64,000 nt of DNA. Origin: Sthenelais limicola. Taxonomy: Eukaryota > Annelida > Polychaeta > Phyllodocida > Sigalionidae. The stretch covers positions 133,782,755 through 133,846,754 of the forward strand of contig OW804094.1 of the NCBI GenBank assembly GCA_942159475.1. Reading direction: 5' to 3'. Made by a program: the position numbers and the translations under genes. This document shows, piece by piece, positions 50,218 through 62,812 of the stretch (the stretch's first letter is position 1; each line of letters opens with the position of its first letter). The notes beneath the pieces were generated by a model, which made no database searches, was not told the origin of the DNA, and worked only from the letters and a program-made list of their open reading frames with translations.

Positions 50218-53200
50218 CTGAAATAGAAGAATGAAAGATTGAAAGTGATTTGGTGGACTAATTACATCAAGCAACGACATACCTAGGAAGAGCATTTAAC
50301 TACTGGATAACATAACAAAAACTGTACTGAACATTCATAAATTTATTGAAAAGAATAGGGCAGGAAGAGCCATTGCCGCGTGGGAAAAAGTACATAATTA
50401 TCACAATAAATTTAGACCATTTGAATTATCGAGTTATTCAGAATGCGGACGTACTCCGAAATGCTTTAAATGTGCTATTAAAACCAAACGCAGAATATTG
50501 TTCGTTTACTGATTTAATTGAATGTGTGTGGGAAATAGATTGTATATGTATGCCTCATATGTATTGGAACATGATTGTGCTTCTTTGCAGGAAACCTCCG
50601 CCAGATATTTCTTTATTACTTGAGCTTGGTTTCCATGTAAACGGGTAGGGTAAAATGATAAAATATTGGGGGGAATAAAAGACGATGCCACACGTGATTT
50701 CTCATTCAAATTACTTACCATCAAAGTCTATTTCGCCGTCACCATCAAGATCGATTTCCCTAACAATTTCATCAACTTCCTCGTCCGTTAATCTCTCTCC
50801 AAGCTTCCTCATGATACCCTTTGAAAAGAAATTCTGGCCGTTGCAACGCAATGCAATGATCCACGAGTAAAAGGGGAAAATAATGGATTAATAGCAGGTA
50901 GGTGGTGGTATAGTGCAGGTGTCAAGCCCAGGAACAACATCCCGTAAAAACATTTTATCAAGAACCAAAGCCACTACAAAAGCTAGAATTCAGCCTTGAA
51001 AATGTCCGACAAAAGAATTGAAACTGAAAGAAACTTTAGGTAGCTAAGACTTGTTATACTATATATATATGCAGGTCCGAAGTCACCAAATGCATTTAAG
51101 AAAATCCTCTATTGGAAAATGCTCTATTAAAGACTACACAAGAATCCAAGATAAATATACTACAAGTTCAACAGTTGAAAGATTAAGGAAAATTAGTTGC
51201 GAAAACAGACAAATTTACGTAGATGTGACATTGAAGTAAGTAATGGTTTAGAACTTATGAATTAATAGATATCTTTGAATTTCATTATTGGAACATTTGG
51301 ATGTACCTTGATTTCATCTGCACTTATGGCTCCAGAACCATCCCTGTCGAAGAGCAAGAATGCCTCTTTGAGTTGCTCTTGAAGGTCAGTAGCTCCATAC
51401 TTCTCCATAACATCACAGAATTCTTGGAAATCGATCGCTCCGTCACCTAAAGTGATTCAAAGCGTTTAAAAACAAGATGACTTGACGGAGAGAGAGATAA
51501 GCTACTGATAACGTTTTATCGATTATATCTGCCATATCCATATGATATGTCTGATTATATCTTCCATACTTGGAATGATTGTTATTGAAATGGAGAGATA
51601 TCGCCACTCGTATGCAATCGCTAGGCCTTGCGACGTAGTGATAGATCTTCGTGATGATACGTGATCTAGGCCGAATGTTAAGTAGCGACTCATTAAAATT
51701 TTAGGAATGGCTTTTAAATAAATGCTTGGTAAAATTTTGGAACATATGGCAGCTCCTCGCAATCATGAATGTTGAGCCCTAAATGATCGCAATCAATCGC
51801 TGGGGTCTTAAATTGTAGTGGAAGACCGTCGTTAAAATGTTTCACAGTGACACCCCTCGTTATTCTACCATGTGTGTAATTTATCGAACCATTATTTCAG
51901 ATAAATATGTTACCAATACTCACGGTTAGTATCAGCCACTTTCATGATAGCATTGATCTCCTTTTCCTCTGCCTCTTGTCCGAAGTTGAGCATCATGTTT
52001 CTCAGTTCTTGTATAGAGATGACTCCATCGTTGTCGGCATCGAATACTTGGAATGCATCTCTGTATTCTGAAACAGGAATGTGTGAAATCGTAGGACACG
52101 CGTGGAAGATGGATGGTGATGGATTAGGTCATGACATAAGAAAAAGTGAAGAACTAAACGCTATTAAACAGCTTTTCGCAAAGTTCCACAAGTTTCTTTT
52201 GAAGGGTATAAGTATAAGATTCGATCCAAAATAACTTTCGAATGAAAGAGTCATTCTTTATTTGTTCATCTATTTTCTTGATTCGTGTTCGCATGTTGAT
52301 GCATAAAATTGTAAAAATAAAATCGTTCGAAAGTTTAAAGGGGCACAACGCCTGGCCAGGACATGCCCTTAAGGCACAAAGGTGATCCGACAACTTTAGA
52401 GCGTCACTTTATTTATGTAGGTTCAGATTGTAATAGATCTGGACAATTTTACTTACCCAAGAGTCTGTCTGGGTTTACTCCACGAGGCTATGAAAAAGAG
52501 AACAAAAATTGATAGTCAGTACAAATCACCATAATACATCTTAGATATTGTGCATGAGCTCTCTCGGGTACCAGATTTGTGTGACATCTACCTCATGGAA
52601 ATATTACATTTTCAAATAGATTTATTTCTATGTCGATGGGTTGCTGGTTATACAATGGTTTAGCAGCAGGACTGACAAATCAAGCTCACAATTGACACCT
52701 ATTACCCAAATGAACCATTATCATATTGCGCTGTCATCAGGTCATACTATTTATTGACATATGGAAAAGCGCCCGAGGCGGAATTGAACCTATAATCATA
52801 TATATTTGACACAGGAATGTCTCCCTTTTGTCTGATGTATGGTAGGCATGTATTTTGCACTATATCTACCATTAGCATAGTTCCTACTGCTCTATCTGAG
52901 TTTTCAATTTATCAATTTGAAACATTATTCTAAAGAGTGGGGAAACATTTCTATTCTGAGAGATTGATGGCTCCACAAGTCAGCTCATTGTTGGTCCTGC
53001 GACCTCACTTGATGTTAAACCTGGGACATGAATGATAGATCTTCGTGATGATACGTGATCTAGGCCGAATGTTAAGTAGCGACTCATTTAGGAATTCTAA
53101 ATAAATGCTTGGTAAAATTTTGGAACATATGGCAGCTCCTCGCAATCATGAATATATCCGTAATGCAATACAATGCTAGTTTAAATTTAAGCTGTTACAA

Positions 53201-56200
53201 GTTCAAAGCAGACGCCGCCATTACTACGTTTAGATTAAGGCAATAAAAGGTTATATACTACTGCATTTTCTTTTAAATAAAAAAAGATTATTTATTTCAC
53301 TACCCACCGACACTCTGAAACTGTAATATATATTTTTTCAGTCTATGCTCAAAGCTGAAAGATTACCTCAAAACTGAGGGAAAGACTCGCTCCAGACCGC
53401 AAAATGCCATTAAGTTAAACACCATTAGGATGCCTAGGCCAGGGCCAGGAAAGCCATTAGCGCAGTAGCCGTCCAATCACTGACATACCATTATTATCTC
53501 ATTTGAGAGGATGTGGGCCTAGACTGTTTCAATATGGTATCAACCTGATCCCACTTTTTTTTAATGCGAAATACCCTGAGGTTACCCATTAACACACTTT
53601 TAAATGTGTTGCATGAAAGGTAAACACTTCTCACATCCATTGAGAATTCCCCCTGCCACCTGCTGTCCTTTAGTAGTAATAATTACAAAAACGTGTATTA
53701 CATTTCACTTCATATTTCAGTCTTCTTTTTTTTAAAGGATATCATCGGTATTGTCAAACGATATGTTCCCTGCCTGGCTGGCTCCGAGGAATCTTGGTAT
53801 TTATAAAGACTTCTGAAATAATTTAGGTGTGGAAACATTTTATTTGGAGGCTCTCTTACCTTGCCTATTCATCTTATTCTCTAAGTTTGAGTGTCAACCT
53901 TTATAATGTTTCACACCTTGATGCATGTAGGAAGCCCCATGACGCTTTTAATCTTACTCCTGCTTACCGTCCAATGATATCATCATTAGAACTTCACAGT
54001 TTTCACTCTCCAAACTCTTACAAAAGCCAATTCAGACCACCCTAGTATGAAGCAATGAATAGCGAGGATCTAAAAGGGAAACGCCCCGTAACAATATGGA
54101 TGACAGAACATTGAACTAGATACCCCCATATAAATCACCCTACTTATGCCTGTAGCAATTCCTAAGAGTTTTCCTGATACTCACTATCACCTTCCTTTTA
54201 AATTGTAAAGGCTACATTTGATTCTTACAAAATTTACCAAGTTGTTCATGCTCGTGTCTGCATGGAAACCTCTTGGCTGTGTACGTATACTGTGGAGTCA
54301 ATTTGTTGCCAAGAGTCGGTGCATTTCACATTGCATATGTGTCTGCATATATAATATACGCAGCTGTATATTTCCAGATTCATAGAGAGGGGATTAATTT
54401 AATTCACCACTCCCTGGGGAATAGAAGATATGCAAGATTTATTGCTCAAGTTCACAGTTCACGTGGAGTAAATCAGAGCAGACGATATTTTTATATGGGT
54501 AGCACACTATAGGGGTGTAATTATTAGAGTGTTCATATGAATAGGGGTGGTAATTGTGTAATGAATAGGAACATGTGATTAAATCATAAATAATATTGCA
54601 ATCACAATTATCCTGGGCATGTGAAAATCGACAATATTTGATTAATGTAAGATGTCGTTAATCAAGTAAGCATCTATCTATTCATCGCGTAACGTATCGG
54701 CTCGTTTCTTTCTGATGTTGATATAAATAGTAGCATATAGTGAAAGGGCATGCTAGGAACTCTTGAATATATTTGTACCTGGTCACTTTTATCTTTTTAA
54801 ATTGAAAAAAAAAATGAAATAATACAAAGTTCCTTTCCTTAATTACGTTACGTATTTATGAAGAACCCTCACTTCAATTACATGGATATGATTTATACTA
54901 TAGAAATGTCAATGCAATTTTTAGCAATAAAGGGACTACCGGTACATTCTCCAATGATTTCTCAAGTGTCGAAGTATTATTATAGCATCAACTGAAGGTT
55001 GTATACAAAACTAACGTTAGTATTGTTCTGATTACGATGTAATGTATGACCGACATTTGATTGTAGTAATTTCTTTAAACAGACAAAAAATATCAACTGT
55101 CATAATGGATTTTACAATTATTATTGTTATTATTGATATTAATCTTTACACATTGAATGCAGTAACATAGGGCTACTTTACATATATATACATCGTTGGA
55201 ATGTTCAATGTAAGGGCATTATATACATACACAAAAAGTAGAGATATCTTGAATACGATGAAGCAGGGAGTCTTTTCATGATCACCACCAAGAAGTCCAC
55301 GTGTGAGACAAGAGGAGGCACGCTATATCACTAGACATGTACAGTGCCGATTCTAGGTCAGCCTTTGTAAATAGAATGGGCGGAGGAGGAGCAATGTAAA
55401 CAGCAAGCTCGCCCACTGCCTATACTACACTACTGCTGTGTAAGCTATAGTCTATAGCCCCACTTGGTATTCAAACTGATTCAATAAAGTGAGATCATAC
55501 GATCATCACAGTAAACGGATCCTCTGACATGGGAAGTGACAGTTGAGAGGTCAATCCAATAGGCTTATATTTGCATTTTCAATAAGAGGTCATTTACCTT
55601 ACAAAATGGGTTTGGGCCGGGTATACCACGAACTTTTGAAAAGGCACAAAGAGTTGGATCAAACTGTTATAACTTCTGGATAAACTGTCAATATGGGAGG
55701 ATGATTGATTCATTTCAGCTGAATACGTTTCAGTTGACAGGACAATTATTTTTGAACTCGATCGTCCTTTTACAGTTTGAAAATAAGATTACACGATTTG
55801 TACATATTGTCTGAGCTTGGAAGCATCAGGTACTTCTATTTGCATTTCTGTAAGCCCTGTCGTGATACTGTTGAACAATTCCGATGTATCAAGTTCGAAT
55901 CAATCTATTCCCATTTGCCTGTCTCACTGCATGGGCACCTGTTCATAGAATGGTTTCCCGGAGTTGAAGTTTCCCATAACCTCGTTCCTCCGGAATACAA
56001 GCTCATTGTTCCCTAAATAATTGGAAGTCAGAAAAGTCATGACATATGCTTTCTTGAACTAAAGATATGTCAACTTTTAAACGGGGTCAAAATAGATTAT
56101 TATTATAGTCTCTTCAGAAATATCTACTCCAATAAGTCAACGTCTAAACGCAAAATAAAGAACGTGTTTAGCAAGTTAACAGTAGAACTCTTTGAGAATT

Positions 56201-59200
56201 GCATTAAGTGGATATCTTTTTTGATCCAATTAAGAAGATTTATATTGCCATAATTTTTATCCAAGAAGATTGGCAAGTATAAAAGTACATGTGTCTATAC
56301 CCCAGGGCCTTCTGCAGAAAAACAACTATAACGGTCATACATACAATTACTATGAGTTTTCGAAGATGTAGAATAGTCAAATTAGAAGTGATCACCAGAA
56401 TGTAATTGGTATACAAGGCAGAGTTTATAGATCTGACCTTCGTGGGATCATTCGTTCCAAACGTTGGGCTAGGTGCAACAAGGGTCGCTGGGGTCAGAGT
56501 GTACATGCGGACTTTTGGAAACTGCCTCTGGTTCAGAACAAAACCTACAGCACCCAGCTATGTTGAATGTAAGAAACACCTGATGGCACAAAGGCCTAGT
56601 TTTTGGCCGTTATGACTAAGCCTAAGGCTCACCTTTTTAAACAAACCATATACCTGCTTCTTATTTTACATGGCAAGATATATATTTTTAGTCTTGCTGA
56701 CTGAGAGCCAAATAAATTGATATGCCAGAGAGAGAGAGAATAAAAAGAGGGATTTAATGCGTTTTCTTTCCAGGTAATTTACTCAGAAAATTAGTGTTGG
56801 AAATCGTTTTTATATCAGGCAATTCATTTCATCTGATATTCAGTTTACATCAGGAATCTATTATATATAAAGTATACTTGATGAGTGGGTATCAATTACA
56901 TTGCTTTTTAACTAATCAAATTGGTAGTTATAACCGCCTTAGAAAAGGGCAAATTGGTTACACTATTGTGCTAAATTGAATTATACTTGGCACAGAGCTT
57001 TGGGGAATTTGTTTTGAGTGCTCCCCTCAGCTCGAACAAAACAGCTGTCAAATCATATATCACCCATTGTGCCAACTCTTAGAGAACAACGCTAAAAGTG
57101 ATCAAACATTGAACAGTGCCAGGTATTTTCCATTTAGAATTGTCTAACTATACGTCGAGAAATATAGGTACATTTGTTCTGAGTGTGAACGGAGAAGCAT
57201 AGGGGCATACCTTCAAAAGTAATCTAAAATAAGTTAATCTTCATGAGAAAAAACTTAATCAGGAAACCACAGCAGGACGAAAGGACTGCACGCATTGTTA
57301 CTTCGCTTCACTTCGACCGTCTCACTTTGAAAGAATGCCAAAAGAGTATATCAGTCTATGTGGACACTCATATTTCTTGTGGCTATCCTTGCAAGAACAT
57401 CCATTGTTAAGTTACTGTCTGAGGGGTATATATTACGGTATGTACGAATGATCACAATGGTAAGGACATCTGCGCTACACCTACACACCCCGAATATTTT
57501 GTATCTTGAGTCAATTAGCTCCGATGATTTAAAGGGTTCAATCCGCGCCTCGTATGACCAATAACGATTCATCCGACATGCATGGCTGGGAAAATAAAAT
57601 AGCCCTCTTTCTTGCGATGACTTTCTCTATGTCTTAAAGATAACCTCCCGCCAACGCAAAGTATGCTGCTCAAAGTGTTCATTATTTCATTCAAGGAAAG
57701 GCTATTAGTCGTCCCCCACATTCCAATAAGCCCTTTCTGTCAGTTGGACAAGTTAAATTGGAAAGGGGGCGAATGCCTTGAACAAAACTTCCTTGAAAGG
57801 GGACATGTACCATTTCATGGAAGGCATATTTTTGGAAATAGCAGGGCCATGTGTCATGAAGCATTCTTTTATGTGGGAAAGCCACAGAAAAGAACGAGCA
57901 AATTATGTAGGTCCCAATCAGAGACAAAATAAGTTCCTATTATTCTGGACAACTATCATTTTACTAGACAGTCAGAAAGAGGAGAAGATGCTATAAAAAA
58001 GAAATGTGTATACAGGGGAGATATATAATCGCACAGAAAGGAGAGCCCTTTAGAATGTTTAACCTTTAGCTCTGGGCAACAAAGTATAATATCGTATTCA
58101 TTAACCAATGTAATATTGTTTCGACTGCCAGGGCAACGATGGAATGTTATTTCCGATATACATGACTCACAAGTGCATTTCCCGCTTGAATACCGGTAGT
58201 CACTGTGGTCCATTTCATGTGGTTAAAACATTAAAATATTATATCCGTATATAGGAAGTTTTCCTCTGTGTTTCATCTTGTCGTTCATTTGAAGACATTT
58301 ACCACGAAACAGGAAAAGTCAAAAATAGAATTCAGAAAACAAATAGCGCATCATATACCCATAGATATTTCCTATATATCAGCACGATTCAAGTGCAGGG
58401 AGATATCAATTTGTCTTTTTCTAGTTATCGTGAATGCATCTATGTAAACTGACAACCGCATACGTCAGTTATGTGAAAAATGTGTGTTTTCTCAAACAAG
58501 TCCCTTTGTTGTACTAAGCGGTTCTAATGTTTCTCACATTCCGGATTACTTGCATGGATGATATTTCTTCTTTGTCGAAAAGTACTTTTGCTATCACGCT
58601 TTACGAATCCACTCTGTGACACATGCTCTTTACTCGGGGCGACGCAATATATTTAAATAAACATTTCGAGATATCCAATGCTCATGAAGTGAGATCCCTA
58701 TACACTTTTTTCCTCCCTGCGATAACACTCTGGATGTACAGAGCTACTGTGCCAGGGTAGTTCTATTGTTTGCATTACTGAGAATACAAGTAAAAATGAG
58801 GGTGTACATCAAAATGGACACACCATACATTTAGCCCTGATATATGACATCCATACTGCCTTACATGATGAAGATAAATGTGTTCCTGAGAACATAAAAT
58901 TCATATAATTTTCGCGATACATTAATGTTTGCTTGTGTGCGTGACCTAGATCATACGGATGCCTGCGTGTTGTATATTATTATAAAATATTGAGGGCAGG
59001 GGCCATAAATGTGCATTGCATGAGAACATGTTTAAGAATGTGTGAAAAGTACAATTCCAAGCCCAGACATTTCACTCTCCTCTCCTATTCACGCACCGTA
59101 CTTTCATAACTGTCAGGTTTAACATTACACAAATGGTACACATGTATACAATTCAAGAAAGCCCTTGTATTAGTATCTCATTTCCTCAACAACCCTTGAT

Positions 59201-61437
59201 TTAAATCAAATATTTACAAGCCACATTATTCAAAGCTCCCCTTTCAGTTTCACCAGGGGAGGAATGCTTGTTGAATTGAGTTGCGAAAGGTTCTTAAAGA
59301 ATGAATCGTTCAAATGAGTTCTTGGCAGAAATTTCTTCTTTGAAGCTATGATTCTGATCTGCTTTTGTTTCCCAGGTTTTATGGTAGTTTTTTGGCTGTC
59401 AGGGAACTAGTGCCAAGTAGGTAGCCATGATAAGCACATAATAGGGGCTCAAATCACCAGCTCATGAAATACGGCAACCCAAAACTATGCCAATTCTGGG
59501 AAGTTAGGTCCCTCCATTATATGCCCTCTTTTATCACACTCTGTTAGACGGACTTTCAATATTATGCTGTGGGCAAATAACAAATCCCTTATTTAAGGAT
59601 GGAAAGGGAACTTTAGAAGTTAAAGCTTAAGCATCTATATGACTATGTACATTTTCAACACGAATTAAGAACAAGAAAGTCTTTATAATGAATAGGATAT
59701 CAAGCCCCTGATAATATAGATATTCGGGCAGCATAATTATTCTACAGGTGTTCTTATTAAGGATGTCAAATCATGTTACAAGGCATCCAAATTCATGTTC
59801 AACAGGCCTCTGTTGAGCTAGCCATCCAAGGAGCGCTTTGATCCTTAATATACCTTGCTTAATCATTATTCGAAATTGCCCATTTAAATGGTTTAATCCC
59901 CCAGGCAGATCAACGCAAAGCATGCGATAGCCAAAAGAAGGATGCGACGGCCTGGTGTAAAGATTAGGCAAACAAAACTGAAAATAATGAATAGGTCGTG
60001 ATGGACAGGGTGCCAATAGATCTGACCTTTTGGCTGTATGCTAAAACACAGAGGTCACCATATTGCCTCCTCCTCCTCCGCAGCCTCAATACAGGGAAAG
60101 TTTCTCAGACACGTTGCACATTTCCATGGTGAAATGTATTCCAGCTGAGGGAAAGTGGGCTTCCTATTCTTAGTTTTCCCCCATATGCTAGCCGAAGGCA
60201 TGAAACAGGTACCTCAAGTATAGTAAGTACTACACAGATCCACTCCCACCCAAGCCTTGTTGTACTGAGCCAAGAACGTTGAGGCCAAGGCGGACTAACC
60301 TTAGTACGATTATTAGAACCAAAGGCACGAACACTCAGAGGAACAACTTTGGCACCACCGATACCTTTATGATAGAATGATTGTCTCATAATTAAATTAG
60401 AATAATGAATATGTTAAGCAAGTTATCTTCTATACAGCACACTCATCTTGAGTGTGGTGTATATTACAATCATACCAAAAACTATGACCACAGCTAGTGT
60501 TTACCTCCTGAAGATAAGGTGATCTCTAGAACTAGATCAGGTTATGATAAGAGTTAACTGATTGCTCCAACTCTATGTGCTGAATTAAAACTTCAACACA
60601 CAATGTTTTGAATGTCTTCACGACATTTCCATGATCGTTAACGAAATCATGACATCCCACCAAAATCAAGCAACATTCCTCTGTAATAAGTGTTCTCATT
60701 CGCTTAGCAATTTAGCAATTTAAACTAATAAAGCAGGCCATAGTTCGTTGTTTTCCAGATGAAGAAAAACAGCTTTAGAAGAGTGAAGACACTGATGTAT
60801 ACTCCTATAATACTTAAGGCGCTAACAAAAAGAGAAGAGGGCATACTTAAAGTCAACGATCACTTGGCCACTAAGCTTCATACGAAGTGACAAGTTACAA
60901 AACACAAGTTGACATGATATTTTGTCTACCGAGTAAACGACACGCAGCCAATGTCAAGTATTTGAAGTTTTCAGCTCCCGTTGCCTGTATTTAAACTATC
61001 ATGTCATATGGCGCAGCTAGCCCCCATGGGAAAGGTGGACATAATTTGCGTTTAACTTTAATGCAGTATGAACCATTATACAGAATACTTTTTTCGATAT
61101 GCACATGATATATATGTTTGCATTAGTATCACCAGTGTATGGCAGCTGTGAAAAATTAAAATTGAACTGCATGAAACCATATAGGCATAGTAAACAATAC
61201 AAGCGGTCAATTATTCAAATCTATAATATTGATTTTGATCCATGCCACTCATTGAATTCTTCATTTAGAGTCAAAACTAAATCTACTTCTCAGTATTATG
61301 AGTAATATGACTTTTATCCTTAGCTACCGTCTTCCCAGATGAATTGGAACACGCCAATGTGCTAATAGGATTACAAAATTAAGCGTCTGGACAAACACAA
61401 CTGCCAAGCCTACCTCGTACTCCATGTAGTTATTCAT
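50186..61437 (-). CDS. Calmodulin-like four-EF-hand protein with N-terminal extension (178 aa, 7 exons)
   Basis: Probable calcium sensor. Exons on the minus strand: 61437-61414 (24 bp), 55663-55598 (66), 52487-52457 (31), 52067-51924 (144), 51446-51307 (140), 50818-50719 (100), 50217-50186 (32, ending TAG). They sum to 537 bp, 178 codons plus stop, with every junction phase consistent. The four EF loops are at 50-61 ([12 protein letters not shown]), 86-97 ([12 protein letters not shown]), 122-133 ([12 protein letters not shown]) and 158-169 ([12 protein letters not shown]), all with full ligand sets. Relative to calmodulin it has a ~30-residue extra N-terminus containing two RG(I/V)-type motifs and a basic tail FMKKK. 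The 31-bp and 144-bp exons and their phases equal those of the calmodulin gene at 9-12 kb, so it is a paralogue. A TATA box lies at 61634-61628. No orthologue name can be assigned. Confidence 0.88.
50719..50818 (-). CDS. Calmodulin-like gene, exon 6 (EF4)
   Basis: Acceptor cttttcaaag (AAG, less favoured than CAG), donor GTAAGT; phase 0 in, phase 1 out. It encodes [20 protein letters not shown] and the loop [12 protein letters not shown]. Confidence 0.9.
51307..51446 (-). CDS. Calmodulin-like gene, exon 5 (EF2 end, linker, EF3)
   Basis: Acceptor cactttag, donor GTACAT; phase 1 in, phase 0 out. It encodes DGAIDFQEF, the central linker and the loop [12 protein letters not shown]. Confidence 0.9.
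51640..51771 (+). repeat. Intronic repeat, copy 1 of a local pair
   Basis: Nearly identical to 53028-53153 (GTGATAGATCTTCGTGATGA through TTTTGGAACATATGGCAGCT and CTCGCAATCATGAAT), with a 10-15 bp length difference in the middle. Both copies lie in introns of the calmodulin-like gene, in the same orientation. Confidence 0.9.
51924..52067 (-). CDS. Calmodulin-like gene, exon 4 (EF1 to start of EF2)
   Basis: Acceptor tcctgtttcag, donor GTGAGT; 144 bp, phase 1 to phase 1, the same size and phase as the calmodulin exon at 11954-11811. It encodes [20 protein letters not shown] to VADTN. Confidence 0.92.
52457..52487 (-). CDS. Calmodulin-like gene, exon 3 (31 bp)
   Basis: Acceptor tctttttcatag, donor GTAAGT; 31 bp, phase 0 to phase 1, the same size and phase as calmodulin exon 2. 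It encodes [10 protein letters not shown], in place of A-D-Q-L-T-E-E-Q-I-A. Confidence 0.85.
53028..53153 (+). repeat. Intronic repeat, copy 2 of a local pair
   Basis: Partner of 51640-51771, about 1.39 kb away in the neighbouring intron region. No terminal inverted repeats or coding capacity are seen. Confidence 0.9.
53339..53526 (-). mobile_element. ~185-bp inverted-repeat element, family A, copy 6
   Basis: It begins CAGTCTATGCTCAAAG and ends GTGGGCCTAGACTG. The interior blocks ctgagggaaag, cgctccagaccgcaaaatgccatta and cgtccaatcactgacatacc are conserved. Confidence 0.85.
55598..55663 (-). CDS. Calmodulin-like gene, exon 2 (66 bp, N-terminal extension)
   Basis: Acceptor agttataacag, with a poor pyrimidine tract, and donor GTAAAT. 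It is phase 0 at both ends, 22 codons. It encodes [10 protein letters not shown], then [12 protein letters not shown]. Being a whole number of codons, it could be skipped without a frameshift. The RGIPGPNP stretch resembles PRGVNPD in the next exon. Confidence 0.65.
55664..61413 (-). other. Intron 1 of the calmodulin-like gene
   Basis: 5.75 kb with no exon recognised. Frames such as 57663-57932 and 60105-60389 lack support. A GC-richer patch at 55300-55440 on the plus strand contains GGGCGGAGG; its role is unknown. Confidence 0.6.
61414..61437 (-). CDS. Calmodulin-like gene, exon 1 coding part
   Basis: ATG AAT AAC TAC ATG GAG TAC GAG, then GTAGGC; phase 0 out. It sits about 190 bp downstream of a TATA box with no splice signal needed between. 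The context gcaaaaATGA has A at -3. Confidence 0.7.
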
Positions 61438-61603
61438 TTTTGCTGTTTTTCGCTGAGTGATCCTAAGTAAATACCAGAGAGTGGATATGAGAGAGGAGTT
61501 TTAATTATCCTAATCCGATGCAGTCTCCTCGTCGGGTTGTTAGTTCAGAGAAATCCACTACTTCTTCTAGATCTCAGCATTGATGGTGGTCGCCTCGTCT
61601 CTG
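61438..61603 (-). other. Probable 5' UTR of the calmodulin-like gene
   Basis: It lies between the expected start site about 25-30 bp after the TATA box and the ATG at 61437. The exact transcription start is not visible. Confidence 0.45.
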
Positions 61604-61627
61604 GCAGAATATGCGAAGCGTCCGTGG

Positions 61628-61634
61628 TTTTATA
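61628..61634 (-). promoter_or_regulatory. TATA box of the calmodulin-like gene
   Basis: TATAAAA on the minus strand (within CATTTATAAAACC). It stands about 190 bp upstream of the start codon of exon 1. Confidence 0.6.
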
Positions 61635-62115
61635 AATGCTCCGACCATCACCACTTGCCACTATGCTACTACTAGCCTATGTGGTAGCTCAGTGCACTTT
61701 GCCGCTACAACCACATGCACACCGCACAGGCGGAAACTAAATATTTTCCTTCAATAGCAGCATTACATGAGTAAGACGTAACACAAGAATCCTTTTCTAA
61801 ACAAACTTGTTTCCAGAAACAAGATGTCATAGGAGATAATTGGTAACCTTATATAAATATATCGATGCACCATGCAGTAGGAGGTGTAGTACTGGCTCAG
61901 TGACTTGTGTTTTTTGGAAAATAATTATGAGTTATATGCCCCAAACCCTGTCTCTGGTGCATGGGTGATTATGCCTCAGCCAGATGCATCTCGCCACCAT
62001 GATTGACTTATATTATTGAGGTTTGTCACGCCAAATTCAACTGTGAGTGATAATTGCCGGGGATAATTGTGGCCCCAGATTGATCGGACATATTCAGTGG
62101 CATATATGCCATGTT

Positions 62116-62301
62116 CAGTCTAGGCTTACAGCCTCTCAGATCAGATAAGAATGGTATGTCAGTGATTGGACGCCTACTGTGTTAATGGCTTTTCTGACCC
62201 TAGAGTGGGCGTCCTAATGGGGTTATAATGGCATGTTACGGTTTGGAGCGAGAGGCTTTCCCTCTGTTTGGAGGGACTCTCTTAACTCTGAGCCTAGACT
62301 G
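62116..62301 (+). mobile_element. ~185-bp inverted-repeat element, family A, copy 7
   Basis: It begins CAGTCTAGGCTTACAGCCTC and ends CTCTGAGCCTAGACTG. It is among the best preserved copies, with the full interior (agataagaatggtatgtc, ccctagagtgggcgtcctaa, ggtttggagcgagaggcttt). Confidence 0.88.
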
Positions 62302-62737
62302 TGACATTCTTTCAAACATATCGGTTATGTTTTTAGACTGTAGACCCACTATCGTTGTTTTTATGTTAAAAGGTCGGTGAGTGTTGGGGTTTCTTAATTT
62401 GTCTAAAGACTGGTCATCAATGTAAAAAGACGAACACCAAAAAATATTTGTTAAGTAAAGTTAAACAATTTAGACATCAAATAATTACAATGAAGGATCC
62501 AGTGTGGAATGCATAACATGAAAGAGAATTTCCCTGATCAAGCAAAAGTACAGAAAACAGGATATGATCGGAATTAAGGGGCTATAGAGTATAGTCGATC
62601 CTTTCTGTGAACAACAGCGGAGTGGTGTCCTGAACAACTGTAAAATGTAAGAAATGCGGATGAGTTGATAATTGATAATTATGAAACTAATAATAAAATA
62701 ATAAGTCTCACCACTCACCCACCTTGTATAGTTTGTT

Positions 62738-62812
62738 GTTCCTGCCTTACATATAATACGGAGAATTCACGGAATTCTGAATTTAAAATTTATGAAAACC
62801 ACCTTTGTAATA
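62738..62812 (+). repeat. 75-bp repeat, copy 1
   Basis: CCTTACATATAATACGGAGA through GAAAACCACCTTTGTAATACAT, repeated with about 10 differences at 63632-63708 in the same orientation. Confidence 0.8.

Larger units (their letters stand above)
52488..55597 (-). other. Intron of the calmodulin-like gene
   Basis: It contains the second copy of the local repeat (53028-53153) and a family A element (53339-53526). No exon is recognised. Confidence 0.7.

Noticed and set aside
61679..61730. tRNA-like stretch GTGGTAGCTCAGTGCAC
   Set aside because: It resembles an A box only; no B box or cloverleaf can be drawn.
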